Below, piece after piece: positions 1-8,469 of a stretch of DNA of 64,000 nucleotides (the first letter of the stretch is position 1; each line of letters starts with the position of its first letter). The stretch is taken from NCBI GenBank assembly GCA_016860845.1, contig BOKF01000039.1:1-64000 (forward strand), given 5' to 3'. Made by a program: the position numbers and the translations under genes. This DNA is from Chloroflexota bacterium. GTDB lineage: Bacteria > Chloroflexota > Anaerolineae > 4572-78 > J111. The notes below the pieces were generated by a model. The model saw nothing but the letters and a program-made list of their open reading frames with translations, ran no database searches and was not told the DNA's origin.

Positions 1-1
1 T

Positions 2-997
2 ATGGAGCTGGCCGATGATGTGGAAGCGCAGGATGTCAGCATTGAGTTCGAGCGGGCCGGTTCGGGTGAGCGGCAGAAGTGGAAAACGCAAATCAAGCGC
101 ACCACCTACTCGGTTGAAGAAGTGGCCGAGGCCATGCGGCAAAGTCTGGAAGACGTGCCAGACGCCGAAATATATCTCAAACAGTTTCCGCCAGAGCGCT
201 TACAGGAAATTGTACGCAACTCTTTGCAGCGCAAAAAAGTCATCAGGGCCACCGAGACCATAAAGCAAGCGTTTCTGCGCAGTCTTAACGTCTTACACCG
301 GGACGAAGCCACCTTTGTCCGCTGGGTGATGACCGAGAAAAGCCAACGGATGGTTTCTACTCGCGAGCGCCAGACCACTCACGTCAGCGCCTTTGAACTG
401 CGTGGCAAAACTTACTTTTGGACTGACCTGACCCGAGACAGCTTGCAAGATGAAGAGTTGGAGTTTTTTGATGAGGTCAGCGAGCAAGATTCCCTTTATA
501 GCAAATACCACGTTAGAAACCATTTTCACTTCAAAACTCCCCTCAATGCCGTCATTGCCGACTCGTCCAACGAAAACAAATTCATCAAAAACCTTATTTC
601 AACCGATAATCTACCCTTCATTACAGCCTGGATTAAAAACACGGCGACTCGCTTTTATGATATTGAATATGCCTGGCGCAAGGGCAAACACCAGGTACGG
701 GCCTGGTTTAGCCCGGACTTCTTTATCAAACTGGTTTCGCCTTTAGTGCTGGTGGTCGAAATCAAGGATGATGATGAAACCAAAGAGCCAGCCGAAGAAA
801 ATTATGCTAAATTCAAATATGCAAAAGAGCATTTTGATCGTATTAACGCCAATTTGGAAGCCGAAGGCAACCCTCTGCGCTATCAATTCAACTTTCTTAC
901 ACCTGAGAATTACCTTGTCTTCTTTCAGAAACTTCGGCAAGATCAGATTCAAGGGTATGAATCAGCCTTAGACATAAAGTTGTTGGAAAACAGCTAA
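2..997 (+). CDS. C-terminal part of a restriction-type nuclease/helicase (5' truncated)
   Basis: The reading frame is open at the window edge, so the first visible Met may be internal. The last ~130 residues look like a PD-(D/E)XK nuclease fold: a SPDFF motif near residue 239 and VVEIKDDD near residue 253, matching the acidic and E-x-K positions of such enzymes. Type III restriction (Res) and related DEAD/DEAH proteins carry this kind of domain at their C-terminus. No helicase motifs are visible because the upstream part is outside the window. The next genes (DUF3303, winged helix, DUF559 nuclease) are small and interrupted by repeats. The nuclease-domain call is fairly confident; the parent family is inferred. 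Confidence 0.6.
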   Translation: MELADDVEAQDVSIEFERAGSGERQKWKTQIKRTTYSVEEVAEAMRQSLEDVPDAEIYLKQFPPERLQEIVRNSLQRKKVIRATETIKQAFLRSLNVLHRDEATFVRWVMTEKSQRMVSTRERQTTHVSAFELRGKTYFWTDLTRDSLQDEELEFFDEVSEQDSLYSKYHVRNHFHFKTPLNAVIADSSNENKFIKNLISTDNLPFITAWIKNTATRFYDIEYAWRKGKHQVRAWFSPDFFIKLVSPLVLVVEIKDDDETKEPAEENYAKFKYAKEHFDRINANLEAEGNPLRYQFNFLTPENYLVFFQKLRQDQIQGYESALDIKLLENS

Positions 998-1057
998 GAT
1001 GTGGCCTGTCGCAGTCGCCCAAGATGAGACTCGACGGGACGAGGGGGATACCGGAAT

Positions 1058-1414
1058 ATGATTTACATGGTGGTTGAACATTTCAAACATGGCGATGCCG
1101 TCCCCGTTTACCGCCGCTTCCGGGAGCGGGGGCGGCTGGCCCCTGATGGGCTGACCTATCTGACGAGCTGGGTGGACGACAGGCTGGAGCGCTGTTTTCA
1201 ACTCATGGAAACGCCGGATCGCCGCCTGCTGGAGGAATGGATCGCCCAGTGGAGCGACCTGGTCGAGTTTGAGGTGTTCCCGGTCATCACCTCGCAGGAG
1301 GCGTTGGAGCGGATCACGCCGTATCTTGACGGCGCGGCTGCCGGAGGTTGCCCCCCTCTAACTCCCCCCAAAGGGGGGAGAACTAAAGCAAGTCCCCCCA
1401 CTAGGGGGATTTAG
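1058..1414 (+). CDS. DUF3303 family protein with repeat-derived tail
   Basis: Residues 1-95 match the DUF3303 pattern: MIYMVVEHF at the start, then a GRLAPDGL segment, a SWVDD segment, RCFQLMET, and a final WSDLVEFEVFPV. The family is small (about 90-100 residues), is thought to be ferredoxin-like, and has no assigned function. The remaining ~23 residues (GGCPPLTPPKGG and onward) are translated from the C/G-rich repeat that starts at 1346, so the native C-terminus was probably replaced when the repeat inserted. The start fits the family alignment. The gene stands alone, about 60 bp after the nuclease fragment. Confidence 0.8.
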   Translation: MIYMVVEHFKHGDAVPVYRRFRERGRLAPDGLTYLTSWVDDRLERCFQLMETPDRRLLEEWIAQWSDLVEFEVFPVITSQEALERITPYLDGAAAGGCPPLTPPKGGRTKASPPTRGI

Positions 1415-1460
1415 GGGGGCTGCCGCCAACCAGTGAAGCCGCCTGGGGTGAGGCTCGACG
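1346..1460. repeat. C/G-rich inverted repeat, copy 1
   Basis: About 115 bp with runs of C then G (CCCCCCAAAGGGGGG), a spacer GAACTAAAGCAAGT, a second C/G hairpin, and a tail GCCTGGGGTGAGGCTCGACG. The same order, nearly identical, recurs at 2137-2280. The left part is translated as the tail of the DUF3303 gene. Confidence 0.85.
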
Positions 1461-1519
1461 GGGTGGAAAATCGTTCGAATAACTTTAGCCACACAAACCT
1501 TAACTTTAGGTTATCAAGC

Positions 1520-1756
1520 ATGCCTGCTTACACCGCCAAACAAGGCCAATACCTGGCCTTTATCTATTATTACACCAAGCTCAACCGCCGCCCGCCGGCT
1601 GAAGCGGATATACAGCGTTACTTTCAAGTCACCCCGCCGACAGTGCATCAAATGATTTTGAAGCTGGAGGAACTGGGTTTTATCAGCCGCATGCCGGGGC
1701 AGAGTCGCAGTATCCGGGTGCTGCTGCCGTTGGAGCAGTTACCACCGCTCGAGTGA
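1520..1756 (+). CDS. small winged-helix DNA-binding protein (LexA/MarR-like)
   Basis: The 78-residue product starting MPAYTAKQGQYLAFI resembles the N-terminal DNA-binding domain of LexA. It has helix 1, a region NRRPPAEADIQRYFQV as a first helix-turn, PPTVHQMILKLEELGFI as the recognition helix, and a short wing. An upstream in-frame ATG at 1433 would add 29 residues coded by repeat sequence, so ATG 1520 is preferred. There is no protease or ligand domain, so it is probably a stand-alone transcription factor. It sits 10 bp before the DUF559 gene, which it may accompany. Targets are unknown. Confidence 0.7.
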   Translation: MPAYTAKQGQYLAFIYYYTKLNRRPPAEADIQRYFQVTPPTVHQMILKLEELGFISRMPGQSRSIRVLLPLEQLPPLE

Positions 1757-1766
1757 GGAACCTGTA

Positions 1767-2201
1767 ATGTCACCATCCAAACGCTACCCATATCCCCATC
1801 CTGAAATGATCGCACGGGCCAGGGAACTACGCCACCCACTGACTCCGCAAGAAGCCAAGTTATGGCATCGCCTTAAAACCAAGCAATTCTTTGGCCTCAA
1901 ATTCCGGCGGCAGCATCCTTTACACCAGTTTATTTTAGACTTTTATTGCCACGAAAAGCATATGGTAATCGAGATTGATGGAGACAGCCATACTGAACCG
2001 GCTCAACAGCGCTACGATCAGGCGCGGACGGAATGGCTGAAGCAGCACGGGCTGTGGGTGATCCGTTTTCACAATCGAGACATTGATCACAACCTGGCCG
2101 GGGTCCTGGAGGAAATTGCGCGGCAGTGTGGGGTCTCGCCCCCCTCTAGCTCCCCCCAAGGGTTGCCCCCCTCTAGCTCCCCCCAAAGGGGGGAGAACTA
2201 A
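1767..2201 (+). CDS. DUF559 (Vsr-like) endonuclease-domain protein
   Basis: Residues 10-118 carry the DUF559 signature: LRHPLTPQEAKLWHRLK, FFGLKFRRQHPL, FILDFYCHEKHMVIEIDGD and WVIRFHNRDI. In this family the D in FILDFYC and the E-x-D of VIEIDG form the PD-(D/E)XK-type active site related to Vsr mismatch nucleases. The biological role is unclear; the family is often found near restriction genes, as here. The last ~25 residues (SPPSSSPQGLPPSSSPQRGEN) come from the C/G-rich repeat starting at 2137, so the tail is repeat-encoded. Confidence 0.85.
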   Translation: MSPSKRYPYPHPEMIARARELRHPLTPQEAKLWHRLKTKQFFGLKFRRQHPLHQFILDFYCHEKHMVIEIDGDSHTEPAQQRYDQARTEWLKQHGLWVIRFHNRDIDHNLAGVLEEIARQCGVSPPSSSPQGLPPSSSPQRGEN

Positions 2202-2280
2202 AGCAAGTCCCCCCGCTGGGGGGATTTAGGGGGGCAACCGCCAACCGACAAAACCGCCTGGGGTGAAGCTCGGCGGGGTA
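2137..2280. repeat. C/G-rich inverted repeat, copy 2
   Basis: Second copy of the element at 1346-1460. The first arm is internally duplicated (CCCCCTCTAGCTCCCCCCAA occurs twice, at about 2139 and 2167). It ends with the same GCCTGGGGTGAAGCTCGGCG tail. It overlaps the 3' end of the DUF559 gene. Confidence 0.85.
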
Positions 2281-2311
2281 CTGTTTATCCTTATGAAAAG
2301 GAGCGGCCAGA

Positions 2312-3528
2312 ATGGCCCAAATAGCAGCGCAGTGGCGTGGATTGAGGCCGTGGATTCGTTGGCTCCTGGTAGTCTGTGCTTTCGTTGTTATCGCCAGCGG
2401 GGTATTGTTCTGGCGCTTTCAGCGGGCGGCAACGGCGCTGCCACCGCCTGCATTTTATACTCCGCCAAATCCACTCCCGCCAGGTGCGCCCGGAACAATC
2501 ATTCGCCAGGAACTGCTCAACGATAATCTGCCCGAAGGCGCCGTTGCCTGGCGCGTCATGTACCTTTCTACGGGTATGAACGGCGAACCCATCGCGGTAA
2601 GTGGAACGGTAGTTGCGCCGAAGGCGGCAAGCCCAGCGCCGCGCCCGGTCATTGCCTGGTCCCATGGCACCGTTGGCGTTCTCCCGCAATGTGGGGTCAG
2701 CCATACCCCAGATCCCTATAAGCAAACACCGGTGGTAGAGCTGATGGTCGGTCAAGGATTTGTCGTGGTGGCAACCGATTACTCAGGTCTTGGCACACCC
2801 GGCGTTCATCCGTATCTGGTCGGTAATATCTCGGCGTACTCCATCCTTGACTCGGTTCGCGCCGCACGCCAGTTGGATGTGAATGCAGGCGATCGCTTTG
2901 TTGTTTGGGGGGCTTCGCAAGGGGGCCAAGCCGCGCTGTGGCAGCCCAGTTAGCCGCCGAGTACACGCCTGAATTGGAACTCGTTGCGGCAGCGGCTTCA
3001 GCCCCGGCGATTAATCTGGCGGGAATTATCGGGGCCAAAAAGGATGATCAGGGCGGCGGCGTCTTTATAGCGGAAGCGCTGTATGCCTGGAGTCATACGT
3101 ATCCGAAGGCAAACCTGGACAGTATCATCAAACCGGATCAGCGCGCCCAGTTCGACCGGATGGCGACGACATGCGTTTCCACTCCGGCCGCGTTTCTCAC
3201 GATCGGCCCGCTCTTGAAGCCGTCCGAATACCTGAGCGCCGATCTAACGACAACCGAACCCTGGCGAACAATTATTGAGGAGAATACACCCCGGGCGCGC
3301 TTAAACGTACCCCTGCTCATTACCCACGGTACCGCCGATACGCTGATTCCGCTTGAATTGAATGAGGCAGATGCGGCGCGCCGCTGCGCCGGCGGGGAAA
3401 ACGTTCAGTTCACCCGGCTTCCCGGCGTTGGGCACGATGCGCGGAATGAATCGGGGATCATCACCGTGGGCTGGATTGAAGATCGCTTTGCGGGACGTCC
3501 TACGGGAGCGAACTGTGGAACTCAATAA
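2312..3528 (+). pseudogene. secreted lipase-family alpha/beta hydrolase, single-base frameshift
   Basis: Two overlapping frames make one protein of about 405 residues. The first frame (2312-2953) gives a membrane/signal segment at residues 11-34, then YSGLGTPGVHPYLVG and the nucleophile elbow GASQGG, before a premature stop at 2951. The second frame continues as AAQLAAEYTPELELV, with HGTADTLIP (acid) and GVGHDA (His) completing the triad. Adding one G next to 2941 restores a continuous ALWAAQLAAEY junction. The layout matches the fungal/actinobacterial secretory lipase (LIP) family. It is either a recent pseudogene or an assembly error. A ribosome site AAAGGAG precedes the ATG. Confidence 0.85.
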
Positions 3529-3557
3529 AACGAACCCCATATTAAAGAGGAGGCGAC

Positions 3558-4394
3558 TTGCCTATATCAGAGGGAACAAAAGCAGGTTTTGCTGCAATCA
3601 ACGGCATTAATCTGTATTTTGAAACGAAAGGAGAGGGGCAACCTCTTTTGCTGCTTCACGCCGGCGTGGCTGACAGCCGCATGTGGGACAGCCAGTTTGA
3701 AGAGTTTTCGCAAACACATTTTGTGATCCGCTGTGATTTGCGCGGCTTCGGCCAATCCGGCCACTCAGCCGGTCTATTTGCCCATTACGAAGATATAGCC
3801 GCCTTATTGGATTATCTAAAGGTTGAGCAAGTCAGCGTTATTGGGGCTTCTTTTGGCGGCTATGTCGCCCTTGATTTTGTGGTAGCCTATCCCCAAAAGG
3901 TGACCGCTTTGGTGCTGGCAGCGCCTGCTTTGGGCGGATATGAGTTCGAGTCGGCGGAAATGCTGGAGTTTTTTACGGCTGAGGCCGAAGCCCTGGAACG
4001 AGGGGATGGGGTCGCGGCCACAGAATTGAACCTCCAACAGTGGGTAGACGGCTTTCAGCGGCGTCCCGAAGAGGTGAGCGCCAGCATCCGCGAACGGGTC
4101 AGAGAGATGCAGTTGAACATATTCTCTCAGCCGGAAGTTGCCGGGGTGACCGAGAAAGAGTTAGCGCCGCCGGCTATTGACCGGTTAGATAAAATCGTGA
4201 TGCCCACCCTGGTTATTGTAGGGGACAAGGATGTGGCCGAATTTCAAGCCATTTCCAGGCTGATTGCGGAGAAGGTTCAGCATGGCCGGCGGGTGGTGAT
4301 GACCGGAACAGCTCACCTGCCTAGCATGGAGAAACCGGCAGAATTTAACCGGCTGATCCGGGATTTTCTTAAGCTGCTTTTTTCCAATTCTTGA
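3558..4394 (+). CDS. alpha/beta-fold hydrolase
   Basis: A 278-residue protein with a full alpha/beta hydrolase core: oxyanion strand LLLLHAGVADSRMW, DLRGFGQSG, nucleophile elbow GASFGG (Ser near residue 97), acid in VIVGDKDVAEF and catalytic His in GTAHLPSMEKP. This pattern is that of small soluble esterases and of 3-oxoadipate enol-lactonase-like enzymes; the substrate cannot be read. The start is TTG at 3558 with AAAGAGGAGG just upstream. It follows the broken lipase by 29 bp and its 3' end overlaps the convergent anti-sigma gene by 26 bp. Confidence 0.85.
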   Translation: MPISEGTKAGFAAINGINLYFETKGEGQPLLLLHAGVADSRMWDSQFEEFSQTHFVIRCDLRGFGQSGHSAGLFAHYEDIAALLDYLKVEQVSVIGASFGGYVALDFVVAYPQKVTALVLAAPALGGYEFESAEMLEFFTAEAEALERGDGVAATELNLQQWVDGFQRRPEEVSASIRERVREMQLNIFSQPEVAGVTEKELAPPAIDRLDKIVMPTLVIVGDKDVAEFQAISRLIAEKVQHGRRVVMTGTAHLPSMEKPAEFNRLIRDFLKLLFSNS

Positions 4395-4629
4395 AGATCT
4401 GGAGCAGTTCAGCCTGGGTCTGGGGCGCGATGGTCTCCTCGGTTAGTTTGCCCAGAACCTGGATGGTCTGCCGCATTTGCTGCAGATAATTGGTGCAGCC
4501 CGAACACCCGCCAAGATGGGCTTCAAAGCGCTCCCGTTCCGCCGGGGGCAGGGTTCCCTCAAAATACTCGGTCACCAATTCGACTAGTTCCTGGCAGCTC
4601 ATTTCATTATCATTCAGACTATTCAACAT
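4369..4629 (-). CDS. zinc-finger anti-sigma factor
   Basis: The 86-residue protein carries the zf-HC2 anti-sigma signature: CQELVELVTEYFEGTL, then HLGGCSGC (H-x3-C-x2-C zinc ligands) and a helical tail QMRQTIQVLGKL. Such proteins bind and hold an ECF sigma factor. There is no membrane segment, so it is a soluble sensor type. The start at 4629 is 11 bp after the sigma-factor stop; a TTG at 4653 would instead overlap the sigma gene. It is co-transcribed with the sigma factor at 4640-5326. Confidence 0.85.
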   Translation of the reverse strand: MLNSLNDNEMSCQELVELVTEYFEGTLPPAERERFEAHLGGCSGCTNYLQQMRQTIQVLGKLTEETIAPQTQAELLQIFKNWKKAA

Positions 4630-4639
4630 CAACCTGACA

Positions 4640-5326
4640 CTACCCTTCCCCAAAATATAATTCTAAAGCCCGCCGCACTTTGGAGCGCGCCCGGTGCAGC
4701 AAAACGCGCTGGTTCGCCTCGCTCAAATCCAAAACGGTACAGATTTCAGCCGAACTCCAGCCCTCGATGTCCCGCAGCGTGATAACTTCGCGTTGGTTTG
4801 GCGGCAAGGAGGCAATCGCTGCCATGATCTGCTCTTTAGTTTCCTGAGACAGGAACTGCTGTTCAGGAATCTGCTCCCAGCTCCGAGGCCCTGCGGCCCA
4901 ATGGCCGGGCCAGGCAGGATCATCAGGCGGATTAAACCGGCTGGGGTCCACCGCGGGTTCATCTGCCTCTAACTCAGCAGCGGCTAAATCAGAGAAAGGC
5001 ACACTGCGGGCTTCACGCTGGCCGCGTGTTTTGGCGCGGTTGGTCAGAATGCGAAAGATCCACGTTTTCAGCGAGGAACGCCCCTCAAACCGGTCAAGTC
5101 CCTGGAGAACGCCGATCCAGGTTTCCTGAGCAACCTCCTCGGCCACAGCCCGGCTTGAAACGTAAATCGCGGCCAGGCGGACTAATGAAGCGTGGTACTG
5201 TGCCAGCAGCGAGGTAAAAGCGGCCTCGTCGCCGGAGCGCAGCGCTGCCAGCAGACGCAAGTCGGCTGCGGAAGCTGAGGAACCAGCCGGCGCAATTCCC
5301 CGGAATTCATGCTCGGTTGTCGTCAT
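4640..5326 (-). CDS. ECF RNA polymerase sigma factor
   Basis: The product is 228 residues with sigma region 2 at about 30-100 (AFTSLLAQYHASLVRLA, AEEVAQETWIGVLQGLDRFEG, SLKTWIFRILTNRAKTR) and region 4 at about 165-225 (IASLPPNQREVITLRDIEGW and SEANQRVLLHRARSKVR). The linker between them is long (about 60 residues) and Pro/Asp-rich. The partner anti-sigma gene follows directly, as in classical ECF/ZAS modules. The signal is unknown. First of three ECF modules in the window. Confidence 0.9.
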   Translation of the reverse strand: MTTTEHEFRGIAPAGSSASAADLRLLAALRSGDEAAFTSLLAQYHASLVRLAAIYVSSRAVAEEVAQETWIGVLQGLDRFEGRSSLKTWIFRILTNRAKTRGQREARSVPFSDLAAAELEADEPAVDPSRFNPPDDPAWPGHWAAGPRSWEQIPEQQFLSQETKEQIMAAIASLPPNQREVITLRDIEGWSSAEICTVLDLSEANQRVLLHRARSKVRRALELYFGEG

Positions 5327-5489
5327 GCTGGCAAGGCTCCGGATCGGTCTACTGCCCTCATCGGTGGCCCCCTTGAAAGGATCAACTCACCCTTTCACCT
5401 TTGCGGACCGTGAGAATGGCGTACAGGGCAATACTCAGGAGCATACCCCAAGATGATGACCATGTCAAGCGTAAATTTATTAGAAAACC

Positions 5490-5553
5490 AGGTGACAGGC
5501 ACTTTTTAATACTAAATAGAGGCAGGTTTTGTTCAATAAGTGCCTGTCACCTT
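5490..5553. repeat. REP-like hairpin, family B copy 1
   Basis: Arms AGGTGACAGGCACTT and AAGTGCCTGTCACCT flank a ~34-bp loop. Related hairpins lie at 21021-21065 and 22426-22475. Confidence 0.8.
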
Positions 5554-5698
5554 AATCCACCTCAGGAAGGTCTCCACCCGGTTGATATTTTTGCCAATCC
5601 CGAAATAACCGTTGATGATTAGTCCCGGCAATTTCGAAAACGTTACAGGTGCCGCTGGGGTAAGGACTTCGCAATAAGTAACAAGCCAACCCCTACCC

Positions 5699-5727
5699 TT
5701 GACTCGCAAATCAAAACTTCCTACAAT
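5699..5727 (+). promoter_or_regulatory. sigma-70-type promoter for DUF6714 gene
   Basis: TTGACT, 17-bp spacer, TACAAT; about 60 bp before the ATG at 5790. Confidence 0.5.
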
Positions 5728-5789
5728 GACACTCAAATCACCTGTAAAACACAGGCGTCTATTCAACAGGTCAACTCCGGGGGAACAGC

Positions 5790-6440
5790 ATGAACAACAA
5801 AGAGGCCGTGATCAAAGCAATCCGTGAAGCGTTTGGCCCGAACGAGTATCCGGGAGATCGTTTTCTCCAGGGCAGCTTCGAAGGTGAGGAACCCTACACA
5901 GAGATTGAGCCTTTCAAGGGGAAGGTTGATTGGCAAGCTATCCCTGCGGCGCTGCTCGACGCTCACTACTCAGCCCCAAACTTTTTTTCTGAGGCCGCTT
6001 TGCGATTCTTCCTGCCGGCCTACCTCATTGCCGATTTGCAGGATGAACTGCAAACAGCCGAGCCTCTCTATCTGTTAGTGCATGGATTTAGTGATCTCGC
6101 GGTTGAGCACCCATTGAAAACCCGCACATTCGTGCGCAAGACAGGTAAAACCACCTTCATCAACCCCAGGCGGTACGGGGCCATGACTTTTTACGATTAT
6201 GCCCGCAGCCGTTTGTCCATCTTCACCCGCGAAGAGGCGCAGGCCATCGTTGCCTATCTAAAATACAAGAGCGAGGCTGACCCCTATCATTTGCACCAGG
6301 CAGCGATTGAGGCCGCTCTCAATTTGTATTGGTTGGAACGGGCAGCCCAGGCGCCCGCGGCTGAAAGCCTCAAGCAGCACCTCGCCGAAGAAGCAGAATA
6401 CTTGGCGGCCCTGACTTCAGAGGCCGAGGGTAGGGGCTAG
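5790..6440 (+). CDS. DUF6714 family protein
   Basis: A soluble 216-residue protein. Its first ~155 residues fit DUF6714: IKAIREAFGPNEYPGD, DWQAIPAALLDAHYSAPNFF, SEAALRFFLPAYLIADL and a later FTREEAQAIVAYLKYK. The family has no known activity and is often next to unrelated genes. The last third is helical and ends in an acidic stretch. The ATG is downstream of a good promoter at 5699-5727 and GGGGAACAGC as ribosome site. It stands alone as a transcription unit. Confidence 0.75.
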   Translation: MNNKEAVIKAIREAFGPNEYPGDRFLQGSFEGEEPYTEIEPFKGKVDWQAIPAALLDAHYSAPNFFSEAALRFFLPAYLIADLQDELQTAEPLYLLVHGFSDLAVEHPLKTRTFVRKTGKTTFINPRRYGAMTFYDYARSRLSIFTREEAQAIVAYLKYKSEADPYHLHQAAIEAALNLYWLERAAQAPAAESLKQHLAEEAEYLAALTSEAEGRG

Positions 6441-6465
6441 ATCTGTCCAGATTTTGGGCGGTTCT

Positions 6466-6492
6466 GTAGGACAAGTTGGCAACTTGTCCTAC
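6466..6492. repeat. 27-bp near-perfect palindrome
   Basis: GTAGGACAAGTTG and CAACTTGTCCTAC are exact 13-bp arms separated by one base. It lies between the DUF6714 gene and the flavoprotein gene and could act as a terminator-like hairpin, though no T-run follows. Confidence 0.8.
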
Positions 6493-6534
6493 GTTACCCC
6501 ACATTTGGGACAGACCTGCCATTAAAAAGAAGAT

Positions 6535-6563
6535 TTGCATCGAGGGCGAGATAGGGCTATTAT
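6535..6563 (+). promoter_or_regulatory. putative promoter for geranylgeranyl-reductase-family gene
   Basis: TTGCAT, 17-bp spacer, TATTAT, with a second AT hexamer TATAAT at 6565-6570. Confidence 0.35.
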
Positions 6564-6590
6564 TTATAATTTGAGGGAGCAATTGGGGCT

Positions 6591-7799
6591 ATGCACGACG
6601 TCGTTATCGTGGGGGCTGGCCCAGGGGGATCGGCAGCCGCCTATTACCTGGCCAGGCAAGGACTGGATGTGCTGCTGCTGGATAAGTCCAGCTTCCCCCG
6701 TGACAAAACTTGTGGCGACGGTTTGACGCCACGGGCGCTCAGCGTCCTTGAAGATATGAGGTTGTTAAACGACCTGCTGCGGGTGGGCTACCGTCTCAAC
6801 CGGGTGGAAATCGCTTCGGCCAGGGGCCAGACTGTCGAAGCACCCTTTCCCGGCAAAAATGGCCGCCCTGGCTACACCTTGATCGTTCCTCGCTTCACCC
6901 TCGATGATACCCTGCGCAGCCATGCCGTAGCCCATGGGGCCAAATTTCAGGACCAGGTCCGCGTGACCGAGGTAGCACCCAGGGGTGGGGGCATGGTGGT
7001 CACAGGCAAGCAGGCTGGCGGGTCATTCTCAACGGCGGCTCGCGTGGTCGTTGTTGCCACCGGCGCCAGCATGCCCCTGTTACAGCAAATGGGGCTGCTC
7101 AAAAAGATGCCGACCGTGGCCCTGGCGGCCAGAGCTTATTTTGAAGGAGTCGAGGGGCTAACCGACCACATGCAGTTGAGTTTTGCCGGGGTGCCCCTGC
7201 CTGGTTATGGCTGGATTTTCCCCTTGCCCAACGGTGCGGCGAATATCGGCGCCGGTATTTTTCCGTGGGGGTGGGCCGGGCGCTGGATGTCGCGCAATGC
7301 CCGGCAGGCTTTTGACCGTTTTATCCAGACGCCGCTGCTGCAAGCCATGCTGGCCGGGGCGCGACAGGTAGGACCGGTCAAAGGCTATCCTTTACGCATG
7401 GACTTCCTGAGCGCCCCCACCTACAGCGAGCGGGTTTTGTTGGTGGGCGAGGCCGCCGGGCTGGTCAACCCGCTGACCGGTGAAGGCATTGATTATGCGC
7501 TCGAATCCGGCAAAGTGGCGGCCGAACATCTGCTTCACCTTTTTGCCAGCGGCGATGTGTCAATCCATGGTTTAGCCGAGTATGATCACCTGCTGCGGCA
7601 GCGTTTTCAGCGGCTCTTCCGGGTGTGCAGTTTGACCCGCGACCTGTTTGTGAATTCACTCCTGATTAACCCCATGATCAGCCTCGCCGCCCGCCGCCCC
7701 GACCTCAAATTGCTGCTCATCAAAATTGCCTTTGGCGAACAAAACACCCTGAACAATATTACCCCTCAACGGATCATACGCCGCGTGTTTGCCGGATAA
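6591..7799 (+). CDS. geranylgeranyl reductase family FAD-dependent oxidoreductase
   Basis: The 402-residue flavoprotein starts with the FAD dinucleotide motif GAGPGGSAAAYYLARQG, then FPRDKTCGDGLTPRAL (the family signature), a mid-domain PLPGYGWIFPLPNGAANIG, and the second FAD motif VLLVGEAAGLVNPLTGEGI. Family members reduce double bonds of isoprenoid chains (archaeal lipids, chlorophyll side chain, menaquinone) or act as halogenase/hydroxylase-like enzymes. It is similar to the paralogue at 15241-16452, which sits next to a squalene/phytoene synthase-like gene. Substrate inferred as a polyprenyl compound only from family membership. Confidence 0.9.
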   Translation: MHDVVIVGAGPGGSAAAYYLARQGLDVLLLDKSSFPRDKTCGDGLTPRALSVLEDMRLLNDLLRVGYRLNRVEIASARGQTVEAPFPGKNGRPGYTLIVPRFTLDDTLRSHAVAHGAKFQDQVRVTEVAPRGGGMVVTGKQAGGSFSTAARVVVVATGASMPLLQQMGLLKKMPTVALAARAYFEGVEGLTDHMQLSFAGVPLPGYGWIFPLPNGAANIGAGIFPWGWAGRWMSRNARQAFDRFIQTPLLQAMLAGARQVGPVKGYPLRMDFLSAPTYSERVLLVGEAAGLVNPLTGEGIDYALESGKVAAEHLLHLFASGDVSIHGLAEYDHLLRQRFQRLFRVCSLTRDLFVNSLLINPMISLAARRPDLKLLLIKIAFGEQNTLNNITPQRIIRRVFAG

Positions 7800-7814
7800 C
7801 TCCCTCTTGTCGCA

Positions 7815-8396
7815 TTAAAAACGCGCCCAGATTGTCAGGGCATGGGCCAGTCGGGCCTGATATTCCTCGCGGGGAATTTCAATGGTTCCGAAGCGCCGCA
7901 GATGGTCGGTCATAAATTGGGTATCCAGCAAGACAAACCCGCCCCGGCGCAGCCGTTCCACCAGGTAAACCATCGCCACTTTACTGCTGTCCCTGGCCCG
8001 GCTAAACATACTCTCCCCCGCAAAGAGTCCTCCCACAGCCACCCCGTATAAACCGCCAACCAACTTCCCTTCCAGCCAGGTTTCGACGCTGTGGGCAAAG
8101 CCCAGGGCGTGCAGTTCACAGTAAGCCTCGATGATCTTGGCACTGATCCAGGTCACTTCCCGGCCAGGGCCTGGTTCAGCACAAGCCTGCATCACGGCGC
8201 GAAAAGCACTATCCACCCGAATTTCAAACTTACCCTGCTTGATCGTTCGCGCCAGGGAGCGGGACACATGAAAATTCTCCAGGGGGATAATGGCGCGGGG
8301 GTCGGGATCATACCAGTAAATGGCGCCATCCTCATCGGCCATGGGGAAAATACCCTGACTATAGGCATTGAGTAAAAGGTGGGGGGTTAATTTCAT
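7815..8396 (-). CDS. aat: leucyl/phenylalanyl-tRNA--protein transferase
   Basis: Aat transfers Leu or Phe from tRNA to N-terminal Arg/Lys of proteins, marking them for ClpS/ClpAP degradation. The 193-residue sequence has LLLNAYSQGIFPMA, WYDPDPRAIIPL, HVSRSLARTI, EVTWISAKIIEAYCELH, SVETWLEGKLVGGLYGVAVG and FAGESMFS, all family hallmarks. An upstream in-frame ATG at 8528 would add 44 unrelated residues overlapping the neighbour, so the ATG at 8396 is chosen. It faces the flavoprotein gene, 15 bp apart. Confidence 0.95.
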   Translation of the reverse strand: MKLTPHLLLNAYSQGIFPMADEDGAIYWYDPDPRAIIPLENFHVSRSLARTIKQGKFEIRVDSAFRAVMQACAEPGPGREVTWISAKIIEAYCELHALGFAHSVETWLEGKLVGGLYGVAVGGLFAGESMFSRARDSSKVAMVYLVERLRRGGFVLLDTQFMTDHLRRFGTIEIPREEYQARLAHALTIWARF

Positions 8397-8469
8397 CTTG
8401 GCTAAGATTATAGCCGAATTGGAATGAGGATAAAAAATTCCAGGATTCCCTGGCAGCGGGCTGAGGTCG

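Larger units (their letters stand above)
5327..5789. other. 463-bp intergenic region between divergent genes
   Basis: No convincing gene. It holds the GGTGACAGGCACTT inverted repeat at 5490-5553 and a promoter at 5699-5727 for the downstream DUF6714 gene. Short open frames here have no family features. Confidence 0.7.

Noticed and set aside
4640..4653. TTG at 4653 as start of the anti-sigma gene
   Set aside because: It would add an unconserved N-terminus overlapping the sigma gene; ATG 4629 fits better.
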